Below are positions 37,231 to 51,702 of a stretch of 64,000 nucleotides of DNA, in pieces. The first letter of the stretch is position 1. Each line of letters starts with the position of its first letter. The notes below the pieces were generated by a model. That model worked only from the letters and a program-made list of their open reading frames with translations, was not told where the DNA came from and did no database searches. A program made the position numbers and the translations under genes. The DNA comes from Symsagittifera roscoffensis (taxonomy: Eukaryota; Xenacoelomorpha; Acoela; Convolutidae), in NCBI RefSeq assembly GCF_963678635.1, contig NC_087069.1, positions 33,317,090-33,381,089 on the forward strand, in the 5' to 3' direction.

Positions 37231-37597
37231 TGTGGGGGGGGGGGGGGAGTCTCTTCACTCACTATGTGAGCCGGACTGCTCCTTCTTGCACCGGAGTGCT
37301 CCTTCTTCACTCACTATGTGAGCCGGACTGCTCTTGTGGGGGGGGGGGGAGTATCTTCACTCACTATGTGAGCCCGACTGCTCCTTCTTGCACCTTCTTC
37401 GTCTTTGTCCTTCCTTTCTTCCTCTTTGTCCTTCCTTTCTTCCTCTTTGTCCTTCCTCTTCCCTCTAGTCTCTTTCTTCTTGCACCCTCTTCGTCCTTCT
37501 GGGCACTTTCTCCTTCCCTCTAGACCCTTCCCTCCTTCCTCCTTCCCTCCTTCCCTCCTTCCCAGCTCCTTCCCACTTTCTCCTTCCCTCCTTCCCA
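37231..37597 (-). promoter_or_regulatory. Element 5' UTR (copy 3)
   Basis: Contains the same three CTCACTATGTGAG modules and G runs as copy 1, up to about 37530. It then continues with CCTT repeats instead of the 455-bp extension of copy 1. Confidence 0.75.
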
Positions 37598-37877
37598 GCA
37601 AAAAGCGAAGCTAACTTAAAAAACTGTGTTCAAATCGAGCTCGAAGAATGCTCAATTCTGATTGGCTCTCAGCTCCAAGCTTATTTTGGCTTCAATTTTT
37701 AATTTCTACGTCACTTTGAGGCTATTTAGGATTGCTAGGATGTCTCAGCTTACTGTTTGTATTCCAGTTAAGCTTGCTGGGCTTGATAGAAGATAGAACT
37801 AGTAGATTGGTGGCCTTTAAAAAGGCCGGTTTGGTGTTGAAGCTTGAAAGCTAGCAACTGGTTGAGGTAGAAGCTCT

Positions 37878-38279
37878 TTACTTCTTGTCAGACTTGGGCT
37901 GAGACGAAGACTGCTTCTTGGGTAGGAGCACAGCCTGGATGTTTGGCAGCACACCGCCCTGAGCAATGGTCACTCCGTGGAGCAGCTTGTTCAACTCTTC
38001 GTCGTTCCTGATGGCCAACTGCAAGTGTCTGGGGATGATCCTGGACTTCTTGTTGTCTTTGGCAGCGTTGCCAGCCAGCTCAAGGATCTCAGCAGTCAAG
38101 TACTCGAGCACAGCAGCAAGGTAGACTGGGGCTCCAGCACCAACTCGCTCAGCGTAGTTGCCCTTGCGGATGAATCGGTGGATTCTTCCAACAGGGAACT
38201 GCAGTCCAGCTCGGCTTGATCGGGTCTTGGCCTTGGCTCCAACTTTGCCGCTCTTCGATTTTCCTCCTTTGCCTGACAT
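37878..38279 (-). CDS. H2A: Histone H2A (unit 6)
   Basis: Intact right-subtype copy. Stem-loop at 37812-37827. Confidence 0.98.
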   Translation of the reverse strand: MSGKGGKSKSGKVGAKAKTRSSRAGLQFPVGRIHRFIRKGNYAERVGAGAPVYLAAVLEYLTAEILELAGNAAKDNKKSRIIPRHLQLAIRNDEELNKLLHGVTIAQGGVLPNIQAVLLPKKQSSSQPKSDKK

Positions 38280-38592
38280 CGTGTTGTAGTTGTAGCTGTT
38301 GTGGTAGAAGTTGTAGATTGACGATTGACTTTACCCGCAATTTGGCTCCCTGTCTTAGGGTAGTAAGTTCAAATCGGCCACCAAGATGGGAGAGCCAATC
38401 AGAATCCAGCTAGCATTTTAAGTTATTTTAGATATGCTGAAAGCTCTACACTAACTAGCTGAGCTTGTTAAGAGCTCTAGCAGAGCTCGTTAGAGCTCTA
38501 GTAGAGCTTGACTTAAGAACTGAGATAGTTGGTGGCCTTTAAAAAGGCCGGTTTGGTGCTGCAGCTAGGAGAGCAGCTGGCTAAGAAGCTTC

Positions 38593-38970
<378 letters not shown>

Positions 38971-39633
38971 CTAGGTATCTATCAATTTCCGACCGACTTC
39001 TCTGCTCTCTGATTGGCCCTCATACCAACAGCCAATGAGAGAGCAGATAATAAAAAGTAAAAAAAGTTAGGCACGTAAAGGAGCAATTGAAAAAAAAAAT
39101 TTGAGCTCCCACAAGAACTTCTACCTCAAACTGGTCAGTCCACAGAGCTTATCAGAGCTATGTGATTTAAATCAAGCTCGTAGGAGCTCGCTTGAGGTCT
39201 GTGAGATAGCTTGCCGAGCTCTGAGAGCTCGAACTTGAAAATAGTTAGGCTACGTACGGGAGCAATTGAAAAATTTTGAGCTCACACAAGGTGTACTAGC
39301 TTAAACTGGTCAGTCCACAGAGCTTATTCGAGCTCTGTGATTTAAATCAAGCTCATACAAGCTTGCCTGAGCTCTATGAGGTAGCTTGCCAAGCTCTGAG
39401 AGCTCGAAGCTCAAAAAAGTTAGGCTACGTACGGGAGCAATTGAACAGCTAGCTCGAGCTCATTTTCCAGCTGCGTCACCCCAATGAGGGGGAAGCAGAG
39501 CTCAACCTATACCAGCTTGAGCTTGCTCTGGTCGAAGTTAGCTTGAGCTAAGCTCACTGTGAAGAAATATAGAACTGATAGTTGGGTGGCCTTTAAAAAG
39601 GCCGGTTTGGTTGGTGTGGAGTACACCTAGAGC

Positions 39634-40050
<417 letters not shown>

Positions 40051-40829
40051 TCAGTTGAGTGTAGCTGAGTTGTAGATGTAGAAGTAGATTTTGGGTGTTG
40101 AATTTTGGACAAATCCGTGAGGTAACCAAGATATTCAGATCTCCAGAAGCCTTGAGAGCGCTCGACGTATAAAAAAATAGTTAGGCACGTAAAAGAGCAA
40201 TAGAAGGAGAGCTCTGGTGAGTCGTTACTTATATATATTAAGGAGCATTTTCAACTATATATAGTAAAGTATGTGAAGTGCAGACTATTTATACTTGGAT
40301 TGGAGGTTACCCGCCAAAAGCGGCATAGGTGATTGGCCCGTGTCTGAGTGATAGCGGAAGCTCAAACTAAGCTCGAATCTGATTGGCTGAGAAGTGAAAA
40401 CTTGAAAATTTGGTGTTTCTGCCTCTAGAATTGACCCAAAGCTAACTTCAGCCAGCTAAAAGCTCACTTCAGCTTAAGCTAGCTGAATTGGACTTGTTAG
40501 CTAGCTTTGTAAGCCTAAACTTAGCTATTTCGAGCTGTAAGTTGGAGAGCAAAATGAAGCTCAAATCTGATTGGCTGAGACGTGAAAGCTTAAAATTTAG
40601 CAGTTTTTTAGCTCTAAAGTTGGTCTGGAGCTGATTTAAGCAAGTTACAAGCTCAGTTGAGCTTAGTAGCTCAAATTAGACGCTCAAAGCTAGCTGTTGA
40701 GAGCTCGAAATTGCATACAAGCCAATTTGAGCTTGCTAGCTAGAGTACAAAGAGAACTATGCTTTTTGGTGGCCTTTAAAAAGGCCGGTTTGGTGTTGCT
40801 CAGAGCAACTAGTTGTAGAAGCTGATCGT

Positions 40830-41198
40830 CTACTTGGAGCTGGTGTACTTGGTGACGGCCTTGGTTCCCTCACTGACAGCATGCTTGGCCAGCTCTCCGG
40901 GCAACAGCAGTCTGACTGCGGTTTGGATCTCCCGGCTAGAGATGGTTGATCGCTTGTTGTAGTGGGCCAGTTTTGAAGCTTCACCGGCGATTCTCTCGAA
41001 GATGTCGTTCACGAAGCTGTTCATGATCGACATAGCCTTGGATGAGATGCCGGTGTCAGGGTGGACCTGCTTCAGCACCTTGTAGATGTAGAGAGAGTAG
41101 GTCTCTCGCCTCTTCTTCTTCTTTTTCTTGTCTCCAGTGGGCTTCTTCTGGGCTTTGCCTGCCTTCTTGACTGCCTTTCCGCTGACTTTGGGTGCCAT
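40830..41198 (-). CDS. H2B: Histone H2B (unit 6), empty target site
   Basis: Intact, with its promoter in place, showing what the retrotransposon target looks like before insertion. Core 10-mer at 41269-41278, nick position 41238/41239, ATG at 41198. Stem-loop at 40771-40786. Confidence 0.98.
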   Translation of the reverse strand: MAPKVSGKAVKKAGKAQKKPTGDKKKKKKRRETYSLYIYKVLKQVHPDTGISSKAMSIMNSFVNDIFERIAGEASKLAHYNKRSTISSREIQTAVRLLLPGELAKHAVSEGTKAVTKYTSSK

Positions 41199-41213
41199 TG
41201 TAGAGTTGTAGTT

Positions 41214-41243
41214 GTGGTGTTGTCGAGTTGTAGAAGCAGCAAA
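41214..41243. other. Empty retrotransposon target in an H2B leader
   Basis: The element joins after AGAAGCA (41238), before GCAAAAAGCG. The duplicated stretches of copies 1, 2 and 5 all lie immediately left of this point (up to 25 bp). The same empty site is present upstream of the H2B genes of units 7, 8 and 10. Confidence 0.8.
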
Positions 41244-41268
41244 AAGCGAAGCTAACTTAAAAAACTGT

Positions 41269-41278
41269 GTTCAAATCG
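41269..41278 (-). promoter_or_regulatory. CGATTTGAAC core motif, H2B unit 6
   Basis: Exactly 30 bp (41239-41268) separate this motif from the element insertion point, about where TATA-to-start spacing would place the transcription start. Confidence 0.5.
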
Positions 41279-41518
41279 AGCTCGAAGAATGCTCAATTCT
41301 GATTGGCTCTCAGCTCCAAGCTTATTTTGGCTTCAATTTTTAATTTCTACGTCACTTTGAGGCTATTTAGGATTGCTAGGATGTCTCAGCTTACTGTTTG
41401 TATTCCAGTTAAGCTTGCTGGGCTTGATAGAAGATAGAACTAGTAGATTGGTGGCCTTTAAAAAGGCCGGTTTGGTGTTGAAGCTTGAAAGCTAGCAACT
41501 GGTTGAGGTAGAAGCTCT

Positions 41519-41920
41519 TTACTTCTTGTCAGACTTGGGCTGAGACGAAGACTGCTTCTTGGGTAGGAGCACAGCCTGGATGTTTGGCAGCACACCGCCC
41601 TGAGCAATGGTCACTCCGTGGAGCAGCTTGTTCAACTCTTCGTCGTTCCTGATGGCCAACTGCAAGTGTCTGGGGATGATCCTGGACTTCTTGTTGTCTT
41701 TGGCAGCGTTGCCAGCCAGCTCAAGGATCTCAGCAGTCAAGTACTCGAGCACAGCAGCAAGGTAGACTGGGGCTCCAGCGCCAACTCGCTCAGCGTAGTT
41801 GCCCTTGCGGATGAATCGGTGGATTCTTCCAACAGGGAACTGCAGTCCAGCTCGGCTTGATCGGGTCTTGGCCTTGGCTCCAACTTTGCCGCTCTTCGAT
41901 TTTCCTCCTTTGCCTGACAT
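41519..41920 (-). CDS. H2A: Histone H2A (unit 7)
   Basis: Intact. Shares with unit 8 only a synonymous base (G at 41780) absent from other units, so units 7 and 8 are recent relatives. Stem-loop at 41453-41468. Confidence 0.98.
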   Translation of the reverse strand: MSGKGGKSKSGKVGAKAKTRSSRAGLQFPVGRIHRFIRKGNYAERVGAGAPVYLAAVLEYLTAEILELAGNAAKDNKKSRIIPRHLQLAIRNDEELNKLLHGVTIAQGGVLPNIQAVLLPKKQSSSQPKSDKK

Positions 41921-41954
41921 CGTGTTGTAGTTGTAGCTGTTGTGGTAGAAGTTG

Positions 41955-41982
41955 TAGATTGACGATTGACTTTACCCGCAAT
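41955..41982. other. Empty site equivalent to the H2A insertion of copy 4
   Basis: Copy 4 entered the next unit after TTTACCC, here 41977, just before GCAATTTGG. The 23 bp duplicated there are 41955-41977 here. Confidence 0.8.
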
Positions 41983-42007
41983 TTGGCTCCCTGTCTTAGG
42001 GTAGTAA

Positions 42008-42017
42008 GTTCAAATCG
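42008..42017 (-). promoter_or_regulatory. CGATTTGAAC core motif, H2A unit 7
   Basis: Again exactly 30 bp (41978-42007) from the insertion point used in the H2A promoter. Confidence 0.5.
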
Positions 42018-42233
42018 GCCACCAAGATGGGAGAGCCAATCAGAATCCAGCTAGCATTTTAAGTTATTTTAGATATGCTGAAAGCTCTACACTAACTAGC
42101 TGAGCTTGTTAAGAGCTCTAGCAGAGCTCGTTAGAGCTCTAGTAGAGCTTGACTTAAGAACTGAGATAGTTGGTGGCCTTTAAAAAGGCCGGTTTGGTGC
42201 TGCAGCTAGGAGAGCAGCTGGCTAAGAAGCTTC

Positions 42234-42611
<378 letters not shown>

Positions 42612-43275
42612 CTAGGTATCTATCAATTTCCGACCGACTTCTCTGCTCTCTGATTGGCCCTCATACCAACAGCCAATGAGAGAGCAGATAATAAAAAGTA
42701 AAAAAAGTTAGGCACGTAAAGGAGCAATTGAAAAAAAAATTTTGAGCTCCCACAAGAACTTCTACCTCAAACTGGTCAGTCCACAGAGCTTATCAGAGCT
42801 ATGTGATTTAAATCAAGCTCGTAGGAGCTCGCTTGAGGTCTGTGAGATAGCTTGCCGAGCTCTGAGAGCTCGAACTTGAAAATAGTTAGGCTACGTACGG
42901 GAGCAATTGAAAAAATTTTGAGCTCACACAAGGTGTACTAGCTTAAACTGGTCAGTCCACAGAGCTTATTCGAGCTCTGTGATTTAAATCAAGCTCATAC
43001 AAGCTTGCCTGAGCTCTATGAGGTAGCTTGCCAAGCTCTGAGAGCTCGAAGCTCAAAAAAGTTAGGCTACGTACGGGAGCAATTGAACAGCTAGCTCGAG
43101 CTCATTTTCCAGCTGCGTCACCCCAATGAGGGGGAAGCAGAGCTCAACCTATACCAGCTTGAGCTTGCTCTGGTCGAAGTTAGCTTGAGCTAAGCTCACT
43201 GTGAAGAAATATAGAACTGATAGTTGGGTGGCCTTTAAAAAGGCCGGTTTGGTTGGTGTGGAGTACACCTAGAGC

Positions 43276-43692
<417 letters not shown>

Positions 43693-44473
43693 TCAGTTGA
43701 GTGTAGCTGAGTTGTAGATGTAGAAGTAGATTTTGGGTGTTGAATTTTGGACAAATCCGTGAGGTAACCAAGATATTCAGATCTCCAGAAGCCTTGAGAG
43801 CGCTCGACGTATAAAAAAATAGTTAGGCACGTAAAAGAGCAATAGAAGGAGAGCTCTGGTGAGTCGTTACTTATATATATTAAGGAGCATTTTCAACTAT
43901 ATATAGTAAAGTATGTGAAGTGCAGACTATTTATACTTGGATTGGAGGTTACCCGCCAAAAGCGGCATAGGTGATTGGCCCGTGTCTGAGTGATAGCGGA
44001 AGCTCAAACTAAGCTCGAATCTGATTGGCTGAGAAGTGAAAACTTTTGAAAATTTGGTGTTTCTGCCTCTAGAATTGACCCAAAGCTAACTTCAGCCAGC
44101 TAAAAGCTCACTTCAGCTTAAGCTAGCTGAATTGGACTTGTTAGCTAGCTTTGTAAGCCTAAACTTAGCTATTTCGAGCTGTAAGTTGGAGAGCAAAATG
44201 AAGCTCAAATCTGATTGGCTGAGACGTGAAAGCTTAAAATTTAGCAGTTTTTTAGCTCTAAAGTTGGTCTGGAGCTGATTTAAGCAAGTTACAAGCTCAG
44301 TTGAGCTTAGTAGCTCAAATTAGACGCTCAAAGCTAGCTGTTGAGAGCTCGAAATTGCATACAAGCCAATTTGAGCTTGCTAGCTAGAGTACAAAGAGAA
44401 CTATGCTTTTTGGTGGCCTTTAAAAAGGCCGGTTTGGTGTTGCTCAGAGCAACTAGTTGTAGAAGCTGATCGT

Positions 44474-44842
44474 CTACTTGGAGCTGGTGTACTTGGTGAC
44501 GGCCTTGGTTCCCTCACTGACAGCATGCTTGGCCAGCTCTCCGGGCAACAGCAGTCTGACTGCGGTTTGGATCTCCCGGCTAGAGATGGTTGATCGCTTG
44601 TTGTAGTGGGCCAGTTTTGAAGCTTCACCGGCGATTCTCTCGAAGATGTCGTTCACGAAGCTGTTCATGATCGACATAGCCTTGGATGAGATGCCGGTGT
44701 CAGGGTGGACCTGCTTCAGCACCTTGTAGATGTAGAGAGAGTAGGTCTCTCGCCTCTTCTTCTTCTTTTTCTTGTCTCCAGTGGGCTTCTTCTGGGCTTT
44801 GCCTGCCTTCTTGACTGCCTTTCCGCTGACTTTGGGTGCCAT
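44474..44842 (-). CDS. H2B: Histone H2B (unit 7)
   Basis: Intact, with an uninterrupted right-subtype promoter and an empty target site. Stem-loop at 44415-44430. Confidence 0.98.
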   Translation of the reverse strand: MAPKVSGKAVKKAGKAQKKPTGDKKKKKKRRETYSLYIYKVLKQVHPDTGISSKAMSIMNSFVNDIFERIAGEASKLAHYNKRSTISSREIQTAVRLLLPGELAKHAVSEGTKAVTKYTSSK

Positions 44843-45162
44843 TGTAGAGTTGTAGTTGTGGTGTTGTCGAGTTGTAGAAGCAGCAAAAAGCGAAGCTAAC
44901 TTAAAAAACTGTGTTCAAATCGAGCTCGAAGAATGCTCAATTCTGATTGGCTCTCAGCTCCAAGCTTATTTTGGCTTCAATTTTTAATTTCTACGTCACT
45001 TTGAGGCTATTTAGGATTGCTAGGATGTCTCAGCTTACTGTTTGTATTCCAGTTAAGCTTGCTGGGCTTGATAGAAGATAGAACTAGTAGATTGGTGGCC
45101 TTTAAAAAGGCCGGTTTGGTGTTGAAGCTTGAAAGCTAGCAACTGGTTGAGGTAGAAGCTCT

Positions 45163-45564
45163 TTACTTCTTGTCAGACTTGGGCTGAGACGAAGACTGCT
45201 TCTTGGGTAGGAGCACAGCCTGGATGTTTGGCAGCACACCGCCCTGAGCAATGGTCACTCCGTGGAGCAGCTTGTTCAACTCTTCGTCGTTCCTGATGGC
45301 CAACTGCAAGTGTCTGGGGATGATCCTGGACTTCTTGTTGTCTTTGGCAGCGTTGCCAGCCAGCTCAAGGATCTCAGCAGTCAAGTACTCGAGCACAGCA
45401 GCAAGGTAGACTGGGGCTCCAGCGCCAACTCGCTCAGCGTAGTTGCCCTTGCGGATGAATCGGTGGATTCTTCCAACAGGGAACTGCAGTCCAGCTCGGC
45501 TTGATCGGGTCTTGGCCTTGGCTCCAACTTTGCCGCTCTTCGATTTTCCTCCTTTGCCTGACAT
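45163..45564 (-). CDS. H2A: Histone H2A (unit 8), promoter displaced by copy 4
   Basis: The ORF is intact. The leader is interrupted 57 bp before the ATG by a 2.9-kb element, the only H2A insertion in the window; the promoter now lies near 48.55 kb. Stem-loop at 45097-45112. Confidence 0.97.
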   Translation of the reverse strand: MSGKGGKSKSGKVGAKAKTRSSRAGLQFPVGRIHRFIRKGNYAERVGAGAPVYLAAVLEYLTAEILELAGNAAKDNKKSRIIPRHLQLAIRNDEELNKLLHGVTIAQGGVLPNIQAVLLPKKQSSSQPKSDKK

Positions 45565-45598
45565 CGTGTTGTAGTTGTAGCTGTTGTGGTAGAAGTTG

Positions 45599-45621
45599 TA
45601 GATTGACGATTGACTTTACCC
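45599..45621. repeat. Target-site duplication of copy 4 (23 bp)
   Basis: The 23 bp at 45599-45621 (from TAGATTGACG to CTTTACCC) recur exactly at 48497-48519. Confidence 0.92.
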
Positions 45622-48496
45622 AATGTAAGTATGTGTTGGTCTGTGACCAGTTAAGCTTCTGAAGCAGACCTGCTGCTCTTTAAGCTGTTAACTTCCGGGT
45701 GTTGTTCATCTTGCGGAAAGTTGTTGTTGGAAAATTGCTTGTATTGGTGTGAGTCTGTGTCTGTTGATTGTTGTAGAGTGTCGTTTGATGTTGTTCATCT
45801 TGCGGAAAGGTGTTGTTGGAAAATTGCTTGTATTGGTGTGAGTCTGTGTGCGTATGTGTCTGTTGATTGTTGTAGAGTGTCTCGGATTAGTTCTTGTATC
45901 TTGGGGTTTGTCTGTGAAGCTCTTTTGAGGTAATTTGAGTTTAGTCTTGTTAGTTCATCTTGAATCGTCTTCATCCTGGTGATTTTATGTACTTCCTCTG
46001 TTGGTGTTAGTATTGGTAGATGGTAGGCTATTTTTAGTGCTCTGTTCTGCAATCTTTGTAAGTGACTTGTTGATGCGTTTGCCCACGAAGGTGATGCGTA
46101 TGTGAATCCTGGTAGAATTGTTGATTGGTACAAAAACTTTAAGACTTTGGATTTGATGCCTTTGGCTCGTAGTACTAGTAGAAAATTGATTTTCCTTGTC
46201 GATTTGTCTTCAATTCTTTGTAGATAGTCTTTCCATGTCAGGTTGTTATTTAGGGTAACTCCAAGAAATTTAGTGGTTGTTGATGGTTCGATCTCTTCGT
46301 TCTGTAGCATTAATTTGCAGTCATTCTTCTTGCGTCTTGTAAAAAGTACAAAGTTTGTCTTCTCCGGGTTCACGTCTATCTTCCATTTCTGGCACCATGC
46401 TTCAAGTTTGTTTAGGCCACCTTGTAGTCTGTGTGTTGCATTCTTGCTTGTGTTTGAACTTGTGTAAATTGCTATGTCGTCGGCATATTGTGATATTGTT
46501 GTTAGACCTGCTTCTGGTTTGCTTACATAGATGTTGAAAAGGATTGGACTGATTACACTTCCTTGTGGTACTCCTGCACTGGGTGTGAAACTTTCGGCTT
46601 TGGCTTGGTGGTATACTACTGTTAACTGTCGGTCTGTCAGAAAACTCTTGGTCCATTTTACAATCCACTTCGGACAGTTGATCTCTAGTAGTCTGTAGTA
46701 TAAGCCTTCGTGCCAGACAGAGTCAAAGGCTCGTTGCACGTCTAGAAATGCTGCTGCAACGGGTTGCTTCCAGTTATTCTCTTTATAGATTGTCTCTGTT
46801 AGACAGAGTAAATTGTCGGTGGTGCATCGTTTGCTTCGGTATGCACTTTGAAAGTGTCCGAAGATGTCGTGATCTTCGCAGTGTACTAGTAGCTGCTCTT
46901 TGACAAAACATTCGCAGATCTTCCCGATACAGCTTGTAAGTGAGAGTGGTCTATAGTTTTTGGGATCTTTGTGGTCTTTCTCGGGTTTTGGTAACATTGA
47001 TACTGTCGCTTGTTTCCAGCCTAAAGGAACGTAGCCACTTCTCAGCGATTGTACTATGATTTGTCTTAGTACTTCTAGTACGTTGATGGGCAGGTTTTTC
47101 ATCGCTTTGTAGCTAACTTTGTCTTGTCCTGGGGCAGTGTTTTTTCTGTGATTGATCACGTCTTTGAGTTGCTTTAAGCTAATTTCTGTTTGTGCAAAAC
47201 CTGTCTGTTCCAGTTGAAAGTCTTGGATTTTCGCCTGTGACACCTTGTCATGTACTTCCTGTTCATGTGTTAGAGCTGCCTGAGAGTTTGTTATATTTGT
47301 CGTCATGTTTGCTTTGAGCATCTTAGCGAAGTGGTTCGCAGCGTCTTGATTTGTCATTTTCAGTTTACTCGTTCGTTTAGATCTTGTGCCTGTGAGCTTT
47401 TTTACTGCTTTCCAGAAATTCTGTTGTGTTGGTCCTTTGTTCATTTCACTGAGTAGTTTGAGTTGGTTTTCTTCTTCTACTGTCTGTTTTAGCTGTCTGA
47501 TGTCTTTCTTTGTTTTGTTTAGCTTTGTACACAGGTCTTTGTAGTCATTGGTGTCGTGTTGGTCATATCGTCTCATCTTTTGTTTTTGTCGTTCAAGTTT
47601 GTGTTTGTTTCTGACTAGTTCGACTAGTTGTGGGTTCGTGAATTGGGGCTTGTGTTCTTTGAGGCTGCCTTGGTAGCATTTGTCAATGTGTTTGGCTATC
47701 TGGTCAGCTTCTCGAGCTAGACCTTCGTCAGTTTTGATTGAGTCAGGGTTGAACTTGTAGTTCGTTACAGTACCTCTGAATTTTCGCCAGTTTGGTTTTG
47801 TGCATGTTCTCTTTGGAACAGTTAGTTCGTACTCTGCAATTGTCATGTAGTGATCGCTTGGTGTTGTGTCCGACACTTCAAAGTTCGTGCATAAGCAAGC
47901 CATTTTTGGTGATGCAAAGTGTAAGTCTAGGACTGAGTCACTTTGGTGTGTTGGTTCGGAACCGTTCAAGATGAAGTAGTTGTGCATGAGAGCGTCTACA
48001 ACTCTTCCGTTGCTGTTGGTTGCTCTTGCTTTTGGGTTGACAGATTTGATCTGTGCGTTGAAGTCTCCAACGATGATGTGCTTTGGATCTTTTCCATTGA
48101 AAGTCACGTTCTCTATCTCTGCGTTTGGGCTAAGGTAAACACTTGTTACAGTGATACCCATTGTGTTGATCTTGATCGTCTCGCATACTTTTCTGCGTTC
48201 TCTGTGGTTTTGGTTTATGTGCTGTGCTTGTTCCAGTACTTGGTACTGTATGTTGTCTCTGATGTAAATTGCCGAGCCTGTGACACTGTCACAGATTGCC
48301 GCTGCAAGGTTAAAGTTTTGTAGTTTTGGTGGATGTTTGGTTTTTGTTTCGTTGAAGCAGACTATAGTGATGTTGTGTTTCGCTAGAAGATCTTGGATCT
48401 CCAGTTTGTGCTTGTTTATACTTCTGCAGTTGAGTTGTGTGTCGCTAGAAGATCTTGGATCTCCAGTTTGTGCTTGTTTATACTTCTGCAGTTGAG
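45622..48496 (-). mobile_element. Non-LTR retrotransposon, copy 4 (H2A promoter; 5'-truncated in ORF2)
   Basis: Begins at the 3' end with AATGTAAG on the plus strand and is truncated near ORF2 codon 9. At its 5' end about 54 bp of ORF2 start (48381-48436) are repeated at 48443-48496, probably a template jump during reverse transcription. ORF2 variants group it with copies 3 and 6. Confidence 0.94.
45795..48434 (-). pseudogene. ORF2 lacking its start (copy 4)
   Basis: Open from about codon 9 to the stop, with endonuclease and RT motifs. The first residues and the native ATG are gone; the first internal Met is at 48161 (residue 100), so an active endonuclease is unlikely. Carries S360 where copies 2 and 3 have P. 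Confidence 0.88.
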
Positions 48497-48775
48497 TAGA
48501 TTGACGATTGACTTTACCCGCAATTTGGCTCCCTGTCTTAGGGTAGTAAGTTCAAATCGGCCACCAAGATGGGAGAGCCAATCAGAATCCAGCTAGCATT
48601 TTAAGTTATTTTAGATATGCTGAAAGCTCTACACTAACTAGCTGAGCTTGTTAAGAGCTCTAGCAGAGCTCGTTAGAGCTCTAGTAGAGCTTGACTTAAG
48701 AACTGAGATAGTTGGTGGCCTTTAAAAAGGCCGGTTTGGTGCTGCAGCTAGGAGAGCAGCTGGCTAAGAAGCTTC

Positions 48776-49153
<378 letters not shown>

Positions 49154-49817
49154 CTAGGTATCTATCAATTTCCGACCGACTTCTCTGCTCTCTGATTGGC
49201 CCTCATACCAACAGCCAATGAGAGAGCAGATAATAAAAAGTAAAAAAAGTTAGGCACGTAAAGGAGCAATTGAAAAAAAAATTTTGAGCTCCCACAAGAA
49301 CTTCTACCTCAAACTGGTCAGTCCACAGAGCTTATCAGAGCTATGTGATTTAAATCAAGCTCGTAGGAGCTCGCTTGAGGTCTGTGAGATAGCTTGCCGA
49401 GCTCTGAGAGCTCGAACTTGAAAATAGTTAGGCTACGTACGGGAGCAATTGAAAAAATTTTGAGCTCACACAAGGTGTACTAGCTTAAACTGGTCAGTCC
49501 ACAGAGCTTATTCGAGCTCTGTGATTTAAATCAAGCTCATACAAGCTTGCCTGAGCTCTATGAGGTAGCTTGCCAAGCTCTGAGAGCTCGAAGCTCAAAA
49601 AAGTTAGGCTACGTACGGGAGCAATTGAACAGCTAGCTCGAGCTCATTTTCCAGCTGCGTCACCCCAATGAGGGGGAAGCAGAGCTCAACCTATACCAGC
49701 TTGAGCTTGCTCTGGTCGAAGTTAGCTTGAGCTAAGCTCACTGTGAAGAAATATAGAACTGATAGTTGGGTGGCCTTTAAAAAGGCCGGTTTGGTTGGTG
49801 TGGAGTACACCTAGAGC

Positions 49818-50234
<417 letters not shown>

Positions 50235-51013
50235 TCAGTTGAGTGTAGCTGAGTTGTAGATGTAGAAGTAGATTTTGGGTGTTGAATTTTGGACAAATCC
50301 GTGAGGTAACCAAGATATTCAGATCTCCAGAAGCCTTGAGAGCGCTCGACGTATAAAAAAATAGTTAGGCACGTAAAAGAGCAATAGAAGGAGAGCTCTG
50401 GTGAGTCGTTACTTATATATATTAAGGAGCATTTTCAACTATATATAGTAAAGTATGTGAAGTGCAGACTATTTATACTTGGATTGGAGGTTACCCGCCA
50501 AAAGCGGCATAGGTGATTGGCCCGTGTCTGAGTGATAGCGGAAGCTCAAACTAAGCTCGAATCTGATTGGCTGAGAAGTGAAAACTTGAAAATTTGGTGT
50601 TTCTGCCTCTAGAATTGACCCAAAGCTAACTTCAGCCAGCTAAAAGCTCACTTCAGCTTAAGCTAGCTGAATTGGACTTGTTAGCTAGCTTTGTAAGCCT
50701 AAACTTAGCTATTTCGAGCTGTAAGTTGGAGAGCAAAATGAAGCTCAAATCTGATTGGCTGAGACGTGAAAGCTTAAAATTTAGCAGTTTTTTAGCTCTA
50801 AAGTTGGTCTGGAGCTGATTTAAGCAAGTTACAAGCTCAGTTGAGCTTAGTAGCTCAAATTAGACGCTCAAAGCTAGCTGTTGAGAGCTCGAAATTGCAT
50901 ACAAGCCAATTTGAGCTTGCTAGCTAGAGTACAAAGAGAACTATGCTTTTTGGTGGCCTTTAAAAAGGCCGGTTTGGTGTTGCTCAGAGCAACTAGTTGT
51001 AGAAGCTGATCGT

Positions 51014-51382
51014 CTACTTGGAGCTGGTGTACTTGGTGACGGCCTTGGTTCCCTCACTGACAGCATGCTTGGCCAGCTCTCCGGGCAACAGCAGTCTGAC
51101 TGCGGTTTGGATCTCCCGGCTAGAGATGGTTGATCGCTTGTTGTAGTGGGCCAGTTTTGAAGCTTCACCGGCGATTCTCTCGAAGATGTCGTTCACGAAG
51201 CTGTTCATGATCGACATAGCCTTGGATGAGATGCCGGTGTCAGGGTGGACCTGCTTCAGCACCTTGTAGATGTAGAGAGAGTAGGTCTCTCGCCTCTTCT
51301 TCTTCTTTTTCTTGTCTCCAGTGGGCTTCTTCTGGGCTTTGCCTGCCTTCTTGACTGCCTTTCCGCTGACTTTGGGTGCCAT
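51014..51382 (-). CDS. H2B: Histone H2B (unit 8)
   Basis: Intact with an empty target site. Stem-loop at 50955-50970. Confidence 0.98.
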   Translation of the reverse strand: MAPKVSGKAVKKAGKAQKKPTGDKKKKKKRRETYSLYIYKVLKQVHPDTGISSKAMSIMNSFVNDIFERIAGEASKLAHYNKRSTISSREIQTAVRLLLPGELAKHAVSEGTKAVTKYTSSK

Positions 51383-51702
51383 TGTAGAGTTGTAGTTGTG
51401 GTGTTGTCGAGTTGTAGAAGCAGCAAAAAGCGAAGCTAACTTAAAAAACTGTGTTCAAATCGAGCTCGAAGAATGCTCAATTCTGATTGGCTCTCAGCTC
51501 CAAGCTTATTTTGGCTTCAATTTTTAATTTCTACGTCACTTTGAGGCTATTTAGGATTGCTAGGATGTCTCAGCTTACTGTTTGTATTCCAGTTAAGCTT
51601 GCTGGGCTTGATAGAAGATAGAACTAGTAGATTGGTGGCCTTTAAAAAGGCCGGTTTGGTGTTGAAGCTTGAAAGCTAGCAACTGGTTGAGGTAGAAGCT
51701 CT

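Larger units (their letters stand above)
32878..37597 (-). mobile_element. Non-LTR retrotransposon, copy 3 (both ORFs intact)
   Basis: Longest fully sequenced copy, about 4.7 kb, with 5' UTR, ORF1, ORF2 and the 3' UTR duplication. The left flank ends AGAAGCA and the right flank begins GCAAAAAGCG, which together rebuild the empty site with no duplication or loss. The 5' end is about 70 bp of simple CCTT-rich sequence on the plus strand. It could be active as far as the ORFs show. Confidence 0.95.
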
